Below are positions 34,847 to 47,233 of a stretch of DNA of 64,000 nt, piece by piece. Every line of letters begins with the position of its first letter. Positions within the stretch are counted from its first letter, which is position 1. The position numbers and the translations under genes are program-made. The stretch comes from Rhizophlyctis rosea. Its lineage: Eukaryota; Chytridiomycota; Chytridiomycetes; Rhizophlyctidales; Rhizophlyctidaceae. Location of the stretch: assembly GCA_027596075.1 (NCBI GenBank), contig JADGJC010000027.1, positions 159,919-223,918 of the forward strand. The letters are read 5' to 3'. The notes below the pieces were generated by a model. It was not told the DNA's origin, did not search any database, and was given only the letters and a program-made list of their open reading frames with translations.

Positions 34847-34931
34847 GAGGGGTTTCGCTCACACCCCGCAGCGTGCTTCTGTTCCCACGCGCTGAGAAGT
34901 CCACCGTCCCTAAATCCAGAAAGTTCGACAG

Positions 34932-34993
34932 GTAAGCATGAACATGCCATTAATCTCATGAAATGTTGTGACGCTTCATTCATGCCCTTCCAG
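34932..34993 (+). other. 5'-UTR intron of the allantoinase gene (62 nt)
   Basis: A strong donor (CAG|GTAAGC) and acceptor (CCTTCCAG) bracket 62 nt between the TATA box and the start codon at 35018. The intron removes two out-of-context ATGs that would otherwise precede the start. Confidence 0.55.
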
Positions 34994-35017
34994 TGCTTTT
35001 CCCTGTGCCGATCAAAC

Positions 35018-36365
35018 ATGACAACACCAAACCCCTCCTCCATCAGCTCGGCAGCAATTCGGGATCTTATTGGGTACGGTGCCCAGCCGCCAAACCCGAA
35101 GTGGCCAGGCGGCGCGAAGATCTGTCTGAGTTTCGTAATAAACTATGAGGAGGTACGATTTTGTATATTCCGTCAATGTATTTTGATGTGATGTGGGACG
35201 GGCGTGTTGAAACTTAAACTTTTGACCATGTCATAGGGCGGAGAGAACACCGTTGTAAACGGTGACGCCGGAAGCGAAGTGTTTTTGAACGAAACACCTG
35301 GTGGACAATCCCGTGTTGGAGTGCGTGACATGAGTAAGTTTGCGAGCAAGATACGAAATCTGCTTCCATACCTTTCCCGCCTTTAAAGCGATGAAATTGA
35401 TCACATCCCATCTGACAATACATAGATATGGAAACTCAATACGAATATGGCTCCCGCTGCGGATTTTGGCGCCTTCTCCGTCTTTTCGATTCGTTCAAAT
35501 TCACATTCACACTGTTTGCCGTTGGGAAGGCCGTAGAGTTGAATCCATCTGTCGTTGTAGAGACCGAGAAGAGAGGGTCTGAAGTTGCTAGCCATAACTA
35601 TCGGTGAGTGTCGAATCTTTCCGGTCGATCGTAGTCTTAGTACACGCGTATTCCAAAGAGATTTCAAAACTCATGCATTGACCTTCCAGCTGGATAGACT
35701 ACCAATACGTCCCAGCACTTGTCGAACGCGAACACGTCGTCAAATCCATCGAAGCAATCAAAAAAGCTTCTCCATCCGGTAAAGCGCCTGTCGGGTGGTA
35801 TACGGGACGGATTGGACCAAACAGTAGGAGAATCGTGGTTGAGGAATATAAACGGTTGGGATTGGAGCTGTTGTGGGATGGGGATGTTTATAATGATGAT
35901 TTGCCGTATTGGGTGGATTGGGAGAAGGATGTGAAGGGTGCGGGGAAGGTGTTGTGTGTGCCGTATACGTTGGATCAGGTATGGATGCTTGACGTGTGCA
36001 CACATATGTGCACAATGCTTCTGGTAGCTCATAGACTGCCTGCAACCACTCTTCAATCCTACTCATCACCACCACCCAAAAAACCCATCCAGAACGACAT
36101 GAAATTCTGCGTACCTCCCGGCTTTTCGTCCCCCGACGGCTTTTACACTTACCTAAAGGACGCTTTTGACACCTTGTACGAGGAAGGATGTGACGGACAG
36201 GCTAAAATGATGAGCATAGGACTGCATTGTAGGTTGGTTGGCAAGCCTGGACGGATCGGGGCGTTGAAGAGGTTTATGGAGTACGTGGCGAGCAAGGAGG
36301 GAGTTTGGATTGCTACCAGGGAGGAAATTGCGAGGCATTGGCGGAAGGAGCATCCTGCTGTTTGA
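35018..36365 (+). CDS. PuuE-type allantoinase (polysaccharide-deacetylase fold), 323 aa
   Basis: Five exons: 35018-35152, 35237-35333, 35426-35603, 35690-35978 and 36093-36365; all phases agree. Hallmarks of the PuuE branch of the NodB/polysaccharide-deacetylase superfamily are present in order: 'Arg-Asp-Leu-Ile-Gly-Tyr-Gly', 'Trp-Pro-Gly-Gly-Ala', 'Asn-Tyr-Glu-Glu-Gly-Gly-Glu-Asn', 'Tyr-Glu-Tyr-Gly-Ser-Arg-x-Gly-Phe-Trp-Arg', 'Trp-Ile-Asp-Tyr-Gln', 'Gly-Trp-Tyr-Thr-Gly-Arg', 'Asp-Asp-Leu-Pro-Tyr-Trp' and 'Met-Met-Ser-Ile-Gly-Leu-His-Cys-Arg-Leu-Val-Gly'. Length matches the family (about 310-320). Known members hydrolyse allantoin to allantoate without bound metal, in purine breakdown. No usual chitin-deacetylase signal peptide is seen, which supports the cytosolic or peroxisomal enzyme over a wall enzyme. 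Confidence 0.9.
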
Positions 36366-36633
36366 GGAGGGTTGTGGGAGGGTGGAAGTTTTGTATATAA
36401 TAGAGATCGGTGTTAATTAGGGAAAATGTGGGAAGTTTTGATCCATTTTCAGGTGTGCCAAATATTGGAAAGTTTTCAGAAAAAACCATATGTACCATTC
36501 GCGTGATTGACGATGAGAGCACACCCCTTCTCACTATACTAGGAAATCGCCATTACGACGGACAAGGTAAATACTCAGAACCACGATTATCACATCCTGT
36601 AATAAATTGACGATAACGCATCAGGTATCACCA

Positions 36634-38061
36634 TCACCGAAGCTCCTTCAACCGTTTCTCCGCCCACCGACCCAATTCTCCAAAATATCCCTCAGGATCA
36701 TCCCCACGCCAACCTTTCAACTTCGTCCAAATATGCCTGACGTCTTTCCCGGCTCTGATTGCGCTGATGTACTCCGGCGCATGGTCCGAAATCGCCTGGT
36801 ATCAAACGGGGATATCAAAAAAAAGTCATCACCGCCCATCCCAAACATCAACACCACTTTACCTGCACGTAAATATCACCCCACTCCCTAAACTCCTCCA
36901 CTTCCTCCTCCGTAACATCATCCTCCACACGTGATATCACAGCCTTCCCCTCATCATCAATCCCAATATCGACACTAAACACAACTTCAGGATCCGAAAG
37001 AATCGCAGGGACGATATGCCCCGTTTCCCAATCATACAGAGCCGCCACTCGCGGTGTCCGATCCGCCGTACTGACCGTCAGATTATGTACCCCATAATCA
37101 CCATGCTCGAGCACAAAACGGTAAAAAGTGTTTGTTTCGGTTTCGTCTGGGAGAATGAGAGGGAGGAGATTCAACAGGGATTGCTTGGCGGCTGCGGCGA
37201 GTGGACCGACGATGTGGTTATCATCTTCCGACCCGATAGGGTCGCCTTCGTTCTTGATCATTGACTCAATCTTCGCGGTCAGGAGCGCTAAGGCAAAATC
37301 TCGTGTGGGCTCGACGGGATGAGGGATGACGTTGGGGTTGGGAAAACGGGAGTGCAGCCATTGTTTTACAAAGTCGAGGGGGAGGTGTTTTGTGAAGAGG
37401 GATGCACGGATCTTGCCGAGGTTTTGTAACAGAATTTTCTGGAAGAAGGTTGAGTAAGGTGTTGCGGGTTTTGATGAAATGAAACCGACATACCAACGCA
37501 TCAGGATCTAAACTCCAAACATCACACCCCCCCACCGCCATGTCAAACACCATCATCTGTCTTCCATCGTCGATGTTCTCTGCATCCACGACAAGGTCGG
37601 CGGTTTTGGTAACGGGCAAACGGTAGAACAGTAAAGGCGAGACGGGAATGTCGGGATCGGATTTCAGAAGTTCATGGACGGCTGCTTCGAATTGAACTTC
37701 CCTGATCACCGTTTCGATTGGGGCCCCTACGTAGTTGGGATGGAGGAAGTTGTTTCGAGCGATGCGGAGGAGGAGTGTTCTTTTGGTGGTGAGGAGGAGC
37801 TGGAAGCCCTGTACATTGACAATCAGTTCACATGTGGTATGTCATGATGACATAAGTCCATACAAAGTTATTTGAGCCCTTGAAGACCATAGGAACATCC
37901 ACAACTTTGCAAGAGAGTTCCTTCTCGACTATGTTGAACATTTGTCGTATGTTGATTCGAAAGCCGGTTTCGCGTCCTGCCATGACGGCCTCATACACCC
38001 CCTTTCCATCAAAATTTTCGGGCCATTTGTCCCATGATTCACCATAGTAAGATGGGGCCAT
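36634..38061 (-). CDS. APH-fold phosphotransferase-like protein, 416 aa
   Basis: Four exons: 38061-37864, 37808-37494, 37438-36863 and 36795-36634, with introns of 55, 55 and 67 nt and exact phase agreement. The carboxyl half has 'Leu-Glu-His-Gly-Asp-Tyr-Gly-Val-His-Asn-Leu', the Brenner-type catalytic loop, and 'Ala-Leu-Tyr-Asp-Trp-Glu-Thr-Gly', the metal-binding Asp segment, as in the large fungal APH family. The amino part contains 'Val-Phe-Lys-Gly-Ser-Asn-Asn' and 'Val-Ile-Arg-Glu-Val'. It would be a small-molecule or protein kinase-like enzyme; the substrate is unknown, and many fungal members are uncharacterised. It converges on the allantoinase gene (268 nt between stops). Confidence 0.82.
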
Positions 38062-38620
38062 TGGTTTTTTGCCTGCTGAAGAAGGGAAGGAAACAGATTG
38101 GAGGTCACCAATCGAAGATCAGATTTATATCATCATGGCTCTGTGCTGGGGGTGGAGAAGCAAGGCCAAAGGTGGGGCAACAACCCCAATTGCGCAGCTC
38201 GTATTCATTTTCCTGTGCTCAGATGCTGAGCCACAATCGTTATTCAAAGGGAGCTCCGACCAACCCCGAACAACCTCCATGAAACAAAACCTAAGGAGTG
38301 CAAGGCCTTTGCCACTGATCTAAACCCTGATGAGAGGAAGGTTTCAGTCCCGACGCAGAGGAAGAGGCTCAAGATGCAATGGATCCAGTTGACTGCCACA
38401 TTGGAGGTGAAAACAAGCCGTCTTCCGATTATCCGCAAATGGGGAAAAAGGTCCATCCGATATTTTCCATGCCTGTCATAAACCTGGGGCCTTTGATGAC
38501 CTCAATGTCGTTCGATAAGGAGGAGAGGCAAGAGCAGAGTGGAAACTAGGCATTATTCTGTCGTTACTTCGTCAACTGTCTTCACATCACCTCCCCACAC
38601 AAACACTCCCCAAACCAAAT
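38062..38620. other. intergenic, no gene seen
   Basis: Contains the 5' region of the APH-like gene and the 3' flank of the SppA-like gene. No motif or repeat noted. Confidence 0.45.
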
Positions 38621-41600
38621 TTACCAAACTCTAAACCCCTCCATCTCCACCTCCCCACCCATCCTAACCTTCTCCTCCATAATCCCCTCAACCCCCCTCA
38701 CCACGTCCCCCAGAACACTCCTAACCCATCCTCCCCCTTCATCACCCACCGTCCCCTCCCTCAACCCAGCAATTAACCCCCTAACCAAAACACCCACTCC
38801 AACACCTTCCGCAACCCTCCCCACAACCCCACCCAAGACCCCCTCCCCCCCATCCTCTCCCAAAACCCTCTCCAACCAACCCGTAGGACGCGGGAAGATC
38901 TTCACCACCATTCCCTCAAACTCGTCGCGCTCAATTTCTAGGTCGTCAGGAGGGAAGGCGTGAGGAGCGTGGGAATGCGGGTGAGGTACGAGGTCTGAGG
39001 GTTTTGGTTGATGTGTGAGTGGGAGGATTGGTTTTGGGTTTTGATGGGTTGTGGCGGTGTGGAGTGCGATGCGGAGGGCGGTGTGGAGACCTCCTGTTTT
39101 TGATTATGGGCGCGTGAATGGCACTTTAGTCCATATGCAACAATGACTAGTAGCGTTCAAAAAGGAAGTACATCATAAAATGAAAGACTTACCAATATGA
39201 TCCACCAACCCCCTCTCCCACCCCTGCACCCCACTCCAAACCCTCCCCCCCGCAACACCCTCAACCCCCTCCCTCCCACCAACAAACCTCTCCCTCCCCT
39301 CCCACCCCACCAAAACCGTCTCCAAAAACACCTCATACATCTCCGCAACCTGCCGCTTAGCCCGCTCCAACGCCCGTCCCTCCAAATCAACTAAAACAGT
39401 ACCATTCCTCGCGCCTTCCGAGAAATAAATCTGACCGACGTTTATGCCCAGTTTATCGAGGAGGGCGGGAGTGATGTAAGGGCGTGTGGCAGCGACGCCG
39501 ATGGAGCCTGTTATTGTGCCGGGGGAGGCGAGGATTTGTGTGCAGGGTGCGGCGATGTAGTATGCTGTTTATGGGGTGTGAGCGAAGAGACGATAGGTAT
39601 GCAAAAAGTCAGTTGGCAAAAACTCCCCAGACCCATCCAACACGACTCTCAAATCGAAGACAACAAAAATCCTCACCTCCACTAGCACCCACATTCCCAA
39701 TACTAGCCACAATACTCTTCCCACACACTTCCCTCGCAAACCTCACAGCCTCCCAAACAGTCTCACTAGCAACCACGTCCCCTCCACCACTATCAATCCT
39801 AACCACCACACTCCCAACCTCCGGATCCATTGCCGCATTCGCAATACTCTTCGCAACCTGGTTACTACCGAACTGTCCGTCGCCTCGCATGATGCTGCCG
39901 CAGAGGTACACTAGGCCGATGGTGGTTAGGGGTTTACCGACGGCCAGGGAGGCGGCGAGTTCGGATTTTAGTTCTTGGGTGCGGGATATGCGGTAGCGGT
40001 GGAGGGAGATGGATTTGAGTGGCAAGGAGTCTGGTGGAGGTGGGGAGGAGGAATCATTCGAAGATTTATGTTGGGATTGGGGATTATGTGCCCGCTTAAA
40101 CGCTATTTCATCAACTAATCCCGCATCATGAGATTCCTGCGACGTCAATGGCGCAATATCCATAAGCCGCTGTACTTTCTCCCCCTCCGACGGATCTTCC
40201 TCCGTCTTGTCTTCCACAACCCCACCCCCCCACCCCTCAATCGTCCCCACCGCAAGTCTACTCAACCCGCCCTTCCGCGCCACCGCAATCCCAGCAATCA
40301 GCTGATCATTCAACGATTTAAGCATCTCCGTTATGTTCTCCAGAATGGGTTTTGGGTAATCCGTTTCGGTAAACATGGCAGCGACGGATTTGTATTCGCC
40401 GTGCGTGAAGGCGCGGATTGATATGCCTATGCGGTCTAGGAGGGTTTTGAGGAACTGGGTATTGTTTGTTGTTATTATGGAGTATGAAGTTATGTATCGC
40501 TGTTCATCATACTCACTGGTTGGGTTGCCTGAAGTCCTACTAAAGGGAGACTCCCTCGAGGCTCCATCTCAATCTTATTAAACGCCGTTCCAAGGTAATA
40601 AAGTAACTGTGACTCTTCGATTAAATATGGATAACTATCAGAATACGCTCGCCTGCATCATCTCGTAATACATACACAAACAACGGATGCAGATCCTCAC
40701 CGAAAGTATCTGAATATGCAACCAATTTGTAGCCACCCTCTCCAAACCGTTTCTTCTTCGCCTCCGCAAACTTCTTCACGGCCTCCCGCAACTCCTGGAC
40801 TTGCGCCAGGCCTAATAGCGGGCGGGCTGTACCAGCAGTCACTCCCGCCGTGCTAAGGTCTACCTCTAGGCCTATTGCCGGTAGGTTGATTCAATATGAT
40901 ATTGCAATCTCATGGTTTGAGAGAATATCTTGAGCATTTTACCTCTGATACGGTCATCATCCCTCGCCAATCTTAGTACCTCCAGTGCCTCAAACAATGT
41001 CACATTGGAAAACGACCCCCTAGCAAGGGCTCCAATCCACCCGCCACGCTCTTCGCGGGCTTCTACCAAGTAGTGCTTATCTAGTTTCCATTTTAGAGTA
41101 GTGCCATCTTCGATTGTTAGGAGCTGAGAGGTTATGGAATGTGGTTAGTTGTATGATGCAGGAAACGCACGAGGGCATTCGTCAAGCAGAGGGCATTGAT
41201 CATGTGAAGGACCTAGCCAAGGTGAAGTCAAATAGCAAAGATATTGTCCGCTTGATAGTAAACAAAAACACGAATCATTATTAACAATATGTACCTTCTT
41301 TTGCGTTTGTACAGCGTTGTAGTAGTTGTATGCTATGTAACCCAGAGCCAGAGGCCAGAATGCTCGTCGTGTTGTCCTCGCTACGCGGCCGACGGTACTG
41401 GACACTTGGGAGAAGCGGGATCTCCATTCGTTTGGAGGTGGTGGCGGGGGGGGAGGGTGTGGTGGAGGCGGTTGGTCCGCCATGACTTCACGTGTTTCCC
41501 ACAGGAGTATTATGAAGTTGTGCCAAGGGACAGCGTTGGTGGTGATGGGGACCCGCTGTGTTGGGTTGGAGGAGAATGTCTTGGTTGATGATTGGTGGAC

Positions 41601-41687
41601 AGGTAAATGACCGTGAGGTGCGATGGGAACAGGTTGTGCGAAGGTGAACGCGTCAAACACGGAAGAATTGGATGGTCGACGGCGCAT
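38621..41687 (-). CDS. SppA-type S49 peptidase (protease IV-like), 821 aa
   Basis: Seven exons: 41687-41295, 41123-40943, 40871-40701, 40614-40517, 40454-39677, 39564-39193 and 39093-38621, all in phase. After a basic and Pro-rich amino end there is one likely membrane helix ('Phe-Trp-Pro-Leu-Ala-Leu-Gly-Tyr-Ile-Ala'). Two S49 modules follow, as in the long bacterial and plant form. The first holds the Lys segment ('His-Gly-Glu-Tyr-Lys-Ser-Val-Ala'); the second holds 'Arg-Ile-Asp-Ser-Gly-Gly-Gly-Asp' and the nucleophile in 'Gly-Ala-Ser-Gly-Ala-Tyr-Tyr-Ile-Ala', completed only after splicing. SppA cleaves leftover signal peptides and other membrane peptides. Location (mitochondrion or other membrane) is not certain. 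An in-frame ATG at 41482 is an alternative start that shortens the amino end by 68 codons. Confidence 0.88.
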
Positions 41688-44034
41688 TCAATCGCGATTT
41701 GCGTCATTACAGCTGGACATACTCACAGTTCGCAACTTATCTGGTCACATCACGTTATCTCAACATCTTTTACTTTCCTTATGTATTACTTTCAAAACAT
41801 CGTCTATAAAGTTTATGGAGATCGACCACAAGTTTCACTATCAGAGTGGTCAATACACGCGACTACATGTGCTACACTATGATTCATGTGCACAGGTTTG
41901 TGGGCTGAATAGCTGACAGCGCTTTCAAAGGTGACTGAAGTGCCGAGCTTGGACAACTTCATGCGCATGCACCGGTAACATGTGATGAAATCCTATTTCC
42001 ACTCTGTCTGATTCCTACCTCAAAATCCTTTGGAAGGGATTGAGAATAAGAAACCCCAGGCTTGTGACTGGTGTAGCGACTTTAAAAACAGGAAGTTCAA
42101 GCATCCACTACCATCTGGATAGTGACGAATGATATAGTACAGTCTTGAAGTAATTACCCACACCCCAGCACACAACAGACCATGTATGCTTGAATATCAC
42201 ACTGAGTCCCCCATACAAAGTACACAGGACGGGTATGTAAGTCACCTCAGAACATTACAGTTTGTACCTCAGGAAACACATAAATACAAGCTTTCTGCGG
42301 AGTACTCTTTATAGAAGCCAGGTCGCATCCTGCTCGTACACAATCCCAGCTACCTGCTCATACAAGGTCACCTTCACACCACAGCCTGATTGGCATGTGG
42401 AAATGTGGCTGGCGCGAAGGCACAGTGCTTTCTCCATGTGGCTTTTCAGGGTCCATGTGGTGTCACTGGTGTGGAGAGTTGATAGTAGTTGATGATCAAT
42501 TCTTTTGAATTGAGATATTTTCGAAGGGAGTTCACGAAAGAGAGTTTGATCTTAAATTGCTATCATATGGCCCTTTTTTCCACTTCACAAACTTCACAAA
42601 CTTCTGCGGCCCTCTGCGCTGCGGTCTCCTCTTGAGCTGATAGTGCGCGAGCGCATTTCCCTCTCACAACGTGCAGATCAGGCAAGGAGGCTGGGGCAAG
42701 AAATAAAATCCAAACATAGAAGTATTGGAACGCCGAATCTCACGTTTTGTAGTTCTTAAGGCGGTGAGGTTTGAAAATATCGATGCCAGTGCAACGGCAT
42801 AATACCAAACAACCAACTTTCAGGCTTCTTCATTCACAATTGAATGGGCTCCGACGTTTCAATTTTCTCAAAGGTATTGCAGGCAACGGACGACGTGGGC
42901 AAAGAAGTGCAGAAGTCGTCAATGAGGCTCAACGAGTATCGAGATTACTCGGCGCTATTTTTGTTTGAGACATCAGTCACGTTTTGTACTCTTTGTCGGA
43001 GGTGCAAAAATGAATGCTACCAATGTGCCCGCTGTAAAATTCCGAATCGAGCTTCTGAAGTTGAAAGGCGGTTCGAACAGTGGAAGCCTTCTTGCCATTT
43101 TCATTTACCGTTTTTCTCTCCGCACTTCGGTCATTAGCAGCTTTATCTTTTGGTTATCCAAACAAACTCAAGAGTGTTCTCCTTTTCATTATATGGTGCC
43201 GAGAAGGAAGACGCTGGCTGACCCACCACTTCAACAAACACATCATCCTAATAACACCTCACGATGCGATGTTCACAATCAGTCGTCAACAGTGATTGCT
43301 CGAAATTTTTGCATGATGTAGTACTTGCAGTCAATACAGTGTTTATCTGCAGAAAAGAAACAAATCGGATACTATAGCCCGTTTCAGAAAAGCGCATTCC
43401 GTGCAATTGAGTGCATCATGGATGTCATCGTGGCTCGTGATTCACATTGGTAAACCTTGCTCCAGGCTGCGGAACCTGATGGCACCTCCGATAGTTAAAA
43501 GACCCCATCTTGTGGTCTGAAAGTTATGTGTCCATCGATGTGACAATGAAATGCAAAAGCACTTTGCAAGCATTTGTTTGGATGGATGTAAGTGATGTAC
43601 GTGGACGAAGTTAGTATCCGGTATAATGTAATCTATTCAATACAGTTCACATGACATCATGACAGGTTGAGACTCCAAGAGGGTCTGAGTCCTAGCATCT
43701 TCTTCATTGGGACTGCGCGCCAACAAGGACTGCGGATCATAAACTCCAGCCGCAAAGTTGCCCTCGCCACAGCTGAACTCTACATGTAGCCAAGACGATC
43801 AACATGGAATGCGCACTGAAAGGGACAATCAGGAATGGCCCATCCTGCTACCTATGATGTACAGCCAGAGGGTGTAGATCATGTACAGACTTCTTCTGCC
43901 GCCTACCCAATTAATCCTTCATTACCGATGATGACAGTTGCAAGAAACTATCGCCTCAATGCGACAGCAACGACTAGAGGTTATTTCTGCTTTACAGCAC
44001 GATACGTATTCGGTTTAGGGAAAGAGTGGTTGGC
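41688..44034. other. gene-poor stretch, no gene seen
   Basis: About 2.3 kb with only short frames on either strand. I see no repeat, RNA gene or splice-joined gene. Confidence 0.45.
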
Positions 44035-46227
44035 TTATACGTCACCTTCGGCCTCCTGAGTCCTCGTGACAACGGGATGTGAAACCTCTTCTCCCTTCAC
44101 CGCTCCCGACTTGCCCGTACTCAAACTCATCTTATCCACCGATTTCAATTTACTCCCCAGAAGCTCCGGCTTTGACAAATGCTTCACCAACCTCTCCGGT
44201 TTATCCATCCCATGTTTGAAGAGATACATCAGCCCCTCTATACTACGCATGACGGTGTCGATTATCTCCCACGTTCGGAAGCCCGCTTTCTGCTTTGACC
44301 TCCCGACTTCTGCAGCAGTTTGGTGATGAATGGAAAGCATTATTCTCAAACTGATTGTGCAAGCCGCGAGGAGCATGACGAACATCAGGAGTGCGAAAAC
44401 GTATGCAGATATGCCGAGGTAGTTTATCAAAGATGTTTCCGTCATCGAACCGTATGTCAAGGTGTAGTTGTAGCCGTCGATCGTGACCATTAGCCCGGTA
44501 TGCGCGTACCGGGTTTGCTGGATCATGAAGTGGTGCGTGTCGCTGAAGAGGTCTGCTATGGAGTAGTTGTGGTATTGCGGTTGGAGGGTTTTTGCTTGGT
44601 TTAGGAGCATGCGTAGGATGGGTGGTGGGCGGGTGAGGGTGTTGTAGGTGTAGTAGGAGTTCATGACGTGGGTTGCTTGGGCCCATGCGATGAGGTTGTT
44701 GTAGAAGGTTAGGTTCGCGTGGTTTGCCGGGTTTGCGGACCAGGCGGATTCAGTTAGGAGCATTTTACCGGTGGAGGGGTCTTGAGCGGGGTTGAGCCAT
44801 ACTGGTGTCATGTGCAGGTCGAAGACGAGGTGGTACCATTTTCCGTTGAAGCTTGTCGGGTCGTCTGCTGATAGGTTGAATACTTGGAAGGTGAAGTAAT
44901 GTTCGAAGAGGGGGCGCAGGGCTGCGTTGGAGACTTGGTAGTACAGGGCTGGCATTTCTTGTATGATATCCATTCGTACGGTGTTGTATTGGCAGGGTGC
45001 TGGGGTTGCGTTGTAGGAGTACATTGAGGTGTAGCAGTTTAAGATGGTGTCGTCTATGGTCATGGTCGAGCGGTCTAGGTCGCTCCACATGTCTTCTACG
45101 AATGTTGACGTTGCTGGAGCGCTCCATTTGGATAGGCTTGTTGGCACGCTTTGGGTGCCCCCGAGGATTTCGAACCCCACAAAGGAAGGGTCGAATCTCA
45201 CGGCGGGATGCCATCCTGCGGATCTTGGCCCGAAATTTCTGTCCTCGGGGGTTGTGAATGTCCATCCGTTTGGAGCGAGGACCTGAGTATTGTCCACGAC
45301 CCCTTGCTCGAATGCCAACATCCCCATGGCAATATCCACCTCCGGCTGAGTGCCCGCCAAGAGGTATCGATCCCCCAAGTCAGCTCCCCAAAAGCTTCTG
45401 TGTGCTTCCATTCGTATGCCGTAGTGTTCTGGGTGGTAGGATGCGGCGGGGTCCGAAAGGTTTCGCCAGAGTTGTATTCCCATGTCTGCGAAGTATGTTC
45501 GATCTGGGACGGGTATTTTGTAGATTGAGGATGTTGTGATGTTTGTGAAGACGTTTAGAGGTGTGACTGTGTAGGGTAGGAATGCTTGGTAGATGGCAAT
45601 GGTGATGGTGTTGAGGGTGAGGAAGAGGAGAAGCCAGCTAGTGGGTAGTGGATTTAGTAAAGATAGATTCTGGTGCGAAATGACATTTACTCACCGTATG
45701 GATTTTGGACCTTCGGACAAGAGGAGCCAGTTGAGACTGTCGGGCAATGTTGTGGCGGAATGATGCGCAATTGCTGCATGCAATGTTACTATGCTGGAAA
45801 ACACGAAAACTGGCCAATCTTCACACACCTACCCAATTCCCGAATATCAAAGCGATCATTCTCGCCCAGCACCCGTGCCAGCAAAAATCTTCCAACCGCT
45901 TGCCAAGCCAAAGTCGACACCAGCATCATCAAGTATCATGATGGATGTCCCAACATTGAAAGCAGACAAGATATTCGATTTTGGAGTCGGAACATGGATC
46001 TGACCATCCTTCCCATTCGATCCTGTCGCGAGCCGACATATTGCAATGACGGCCGCCGCAACGATGAAGGTGGCGGCAAACGTGAGGAGTCGTTTGTGGT
46101 TACATATTTGGCGAATGACGGAGGAAAATGTACGTGGTACCAGAATTGGGTCTGAGGATGTGCGCTCTGATGATTCTGAGGTTGTTTGTTGAAGTGCATT
46201 TTTGGGTAATTCAGCGGAGGAAGACAT
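44035..46227 (-). CDS. membrane protein of unknown function, 678 aa
   Basis: Exons: 46227-45873, 45773-45695 and 45637-44035. The last intron (57 nt) is secure; the first (99 nt) has a weak donor (GGGTGCTGG) and was chosen by phase. The short amino end is followed by a hydrophobic helix ('Leu-Leu-Thr-Phe-Ala-Ala-Thr-Phe-Ile-Val-Ala-Ala-Ala'), a second at about residue 145 ('Trp-Leu-Leu-Leu-Phe-Leu-Thr-Leu-Asn'), a large region of about 400 residues rich in Trp, Tyr, Asn and Pro with several Asn-x-Ser/Thr sites, and one helix near residue 580 ('Tyr-Val-Phe-Ala-Leu-Leu-Met-Phe-Val-Met'). The basic tail is likely cytoplasmic. The big region is probably outside the cell or in the lumen. I do not recognise the family. 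Confidence 0.7.
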
Positions 46228-47233
46228 TATGCAGAGCGAGCAAGGACCCTATACCTCTAGACATACATACATCGAGGCATTGCTGCTACCGTCAACCTAC
46301 ACAAATGTATCTCATGAAAGCAGCGGGTTGAATTGAATTGGCAATGTCTTACCTTCATTTTCGGTGGAACGTGATGAACCAGTTTCATTAACCGGAACAT
46401 ACAGGTATATTAGATAGGTCCGATGCGCGATCTCATATTGAGTTCCATTTGATGCCACTGATCATTTATCATTGATGACATTCATCCAGGCGACGATTAG
46501 TCCGCGATCCTCATTACGCCACGGATGCAGAAGCGATCGATTGCTCATCCCTTTCCATGGATCGTGTGGTAACTGAATTCCGCTTGTGCCTTTCATATTC
46601 GCCGCCTGCGCAGGTGCATGAGCCGAAAGCTTCCTGGAAGAGTTTTGTACAGCTAAGCAAGAGTCTTTATTGCTACAGGGCATAATCTGACACATTGCTG
46701 AAAAGCCATTTCAGACAGCGTGGGCGCAGATTTCCCTCTTCAAATCGGAAAGCTTATGCTATTCGTGGGTACCTGTGTCGTGTAGTAGGTTCCAAATTTG
46801 ACTTCAAGCGTGCTGCACCCGTCCAGCTCGACCAAAGAATCGGAGGAGGTTTGCATGCTCGAAAATCTCAATCCGCGCGCAAGTTGTTGTGCAAAGCTAA
46901 CTACAACACATGGGGAAGGAAACAATGAATACAATCTTCCAGTTTTGTAACAACCCTCTTTGCCCTCAGAATTGACGCAGGCCCAGGGTTTAATCGCAAA
47001 CTTGACTGTTGCCATGCATGGAGAGTTATGAAGACAGTTGCAGCTGCTGTAACCAATTGTCAGAGCTCTTTCGCCACGTCCTTGATCTTTGATCCAAAAA
47101 TTTGAATTAATCTGGGACAATACAGGATTGATCTCATGTGTACAAAACTGTTGTTTCTTTCCTTTCTCGTCCGCCCAGCAACGTTGCATTAAATTAAATG
47201 AATCTGACTGCATATTATTCAACATTCAGGAGA
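46228..47233. other. intergenic, one unexplained ORF
   Basis: Between the unknown membrane protein and the flippase gene. A minus-strand frame of 161 codons (46740-47225) is open with several Cys, but no motif or neighbour supports it, and it sits just beyond the flippase stop in the same orientation (possible 3'-UTR). Confidence 0.35.

Noticed and set aside
46740..47225. 161-codon minus-strand ORF as a separate gene
   Set aside because: Lies just beyond the flippase stop in the same direction, without motif; more likely 3'-UTR or chance.
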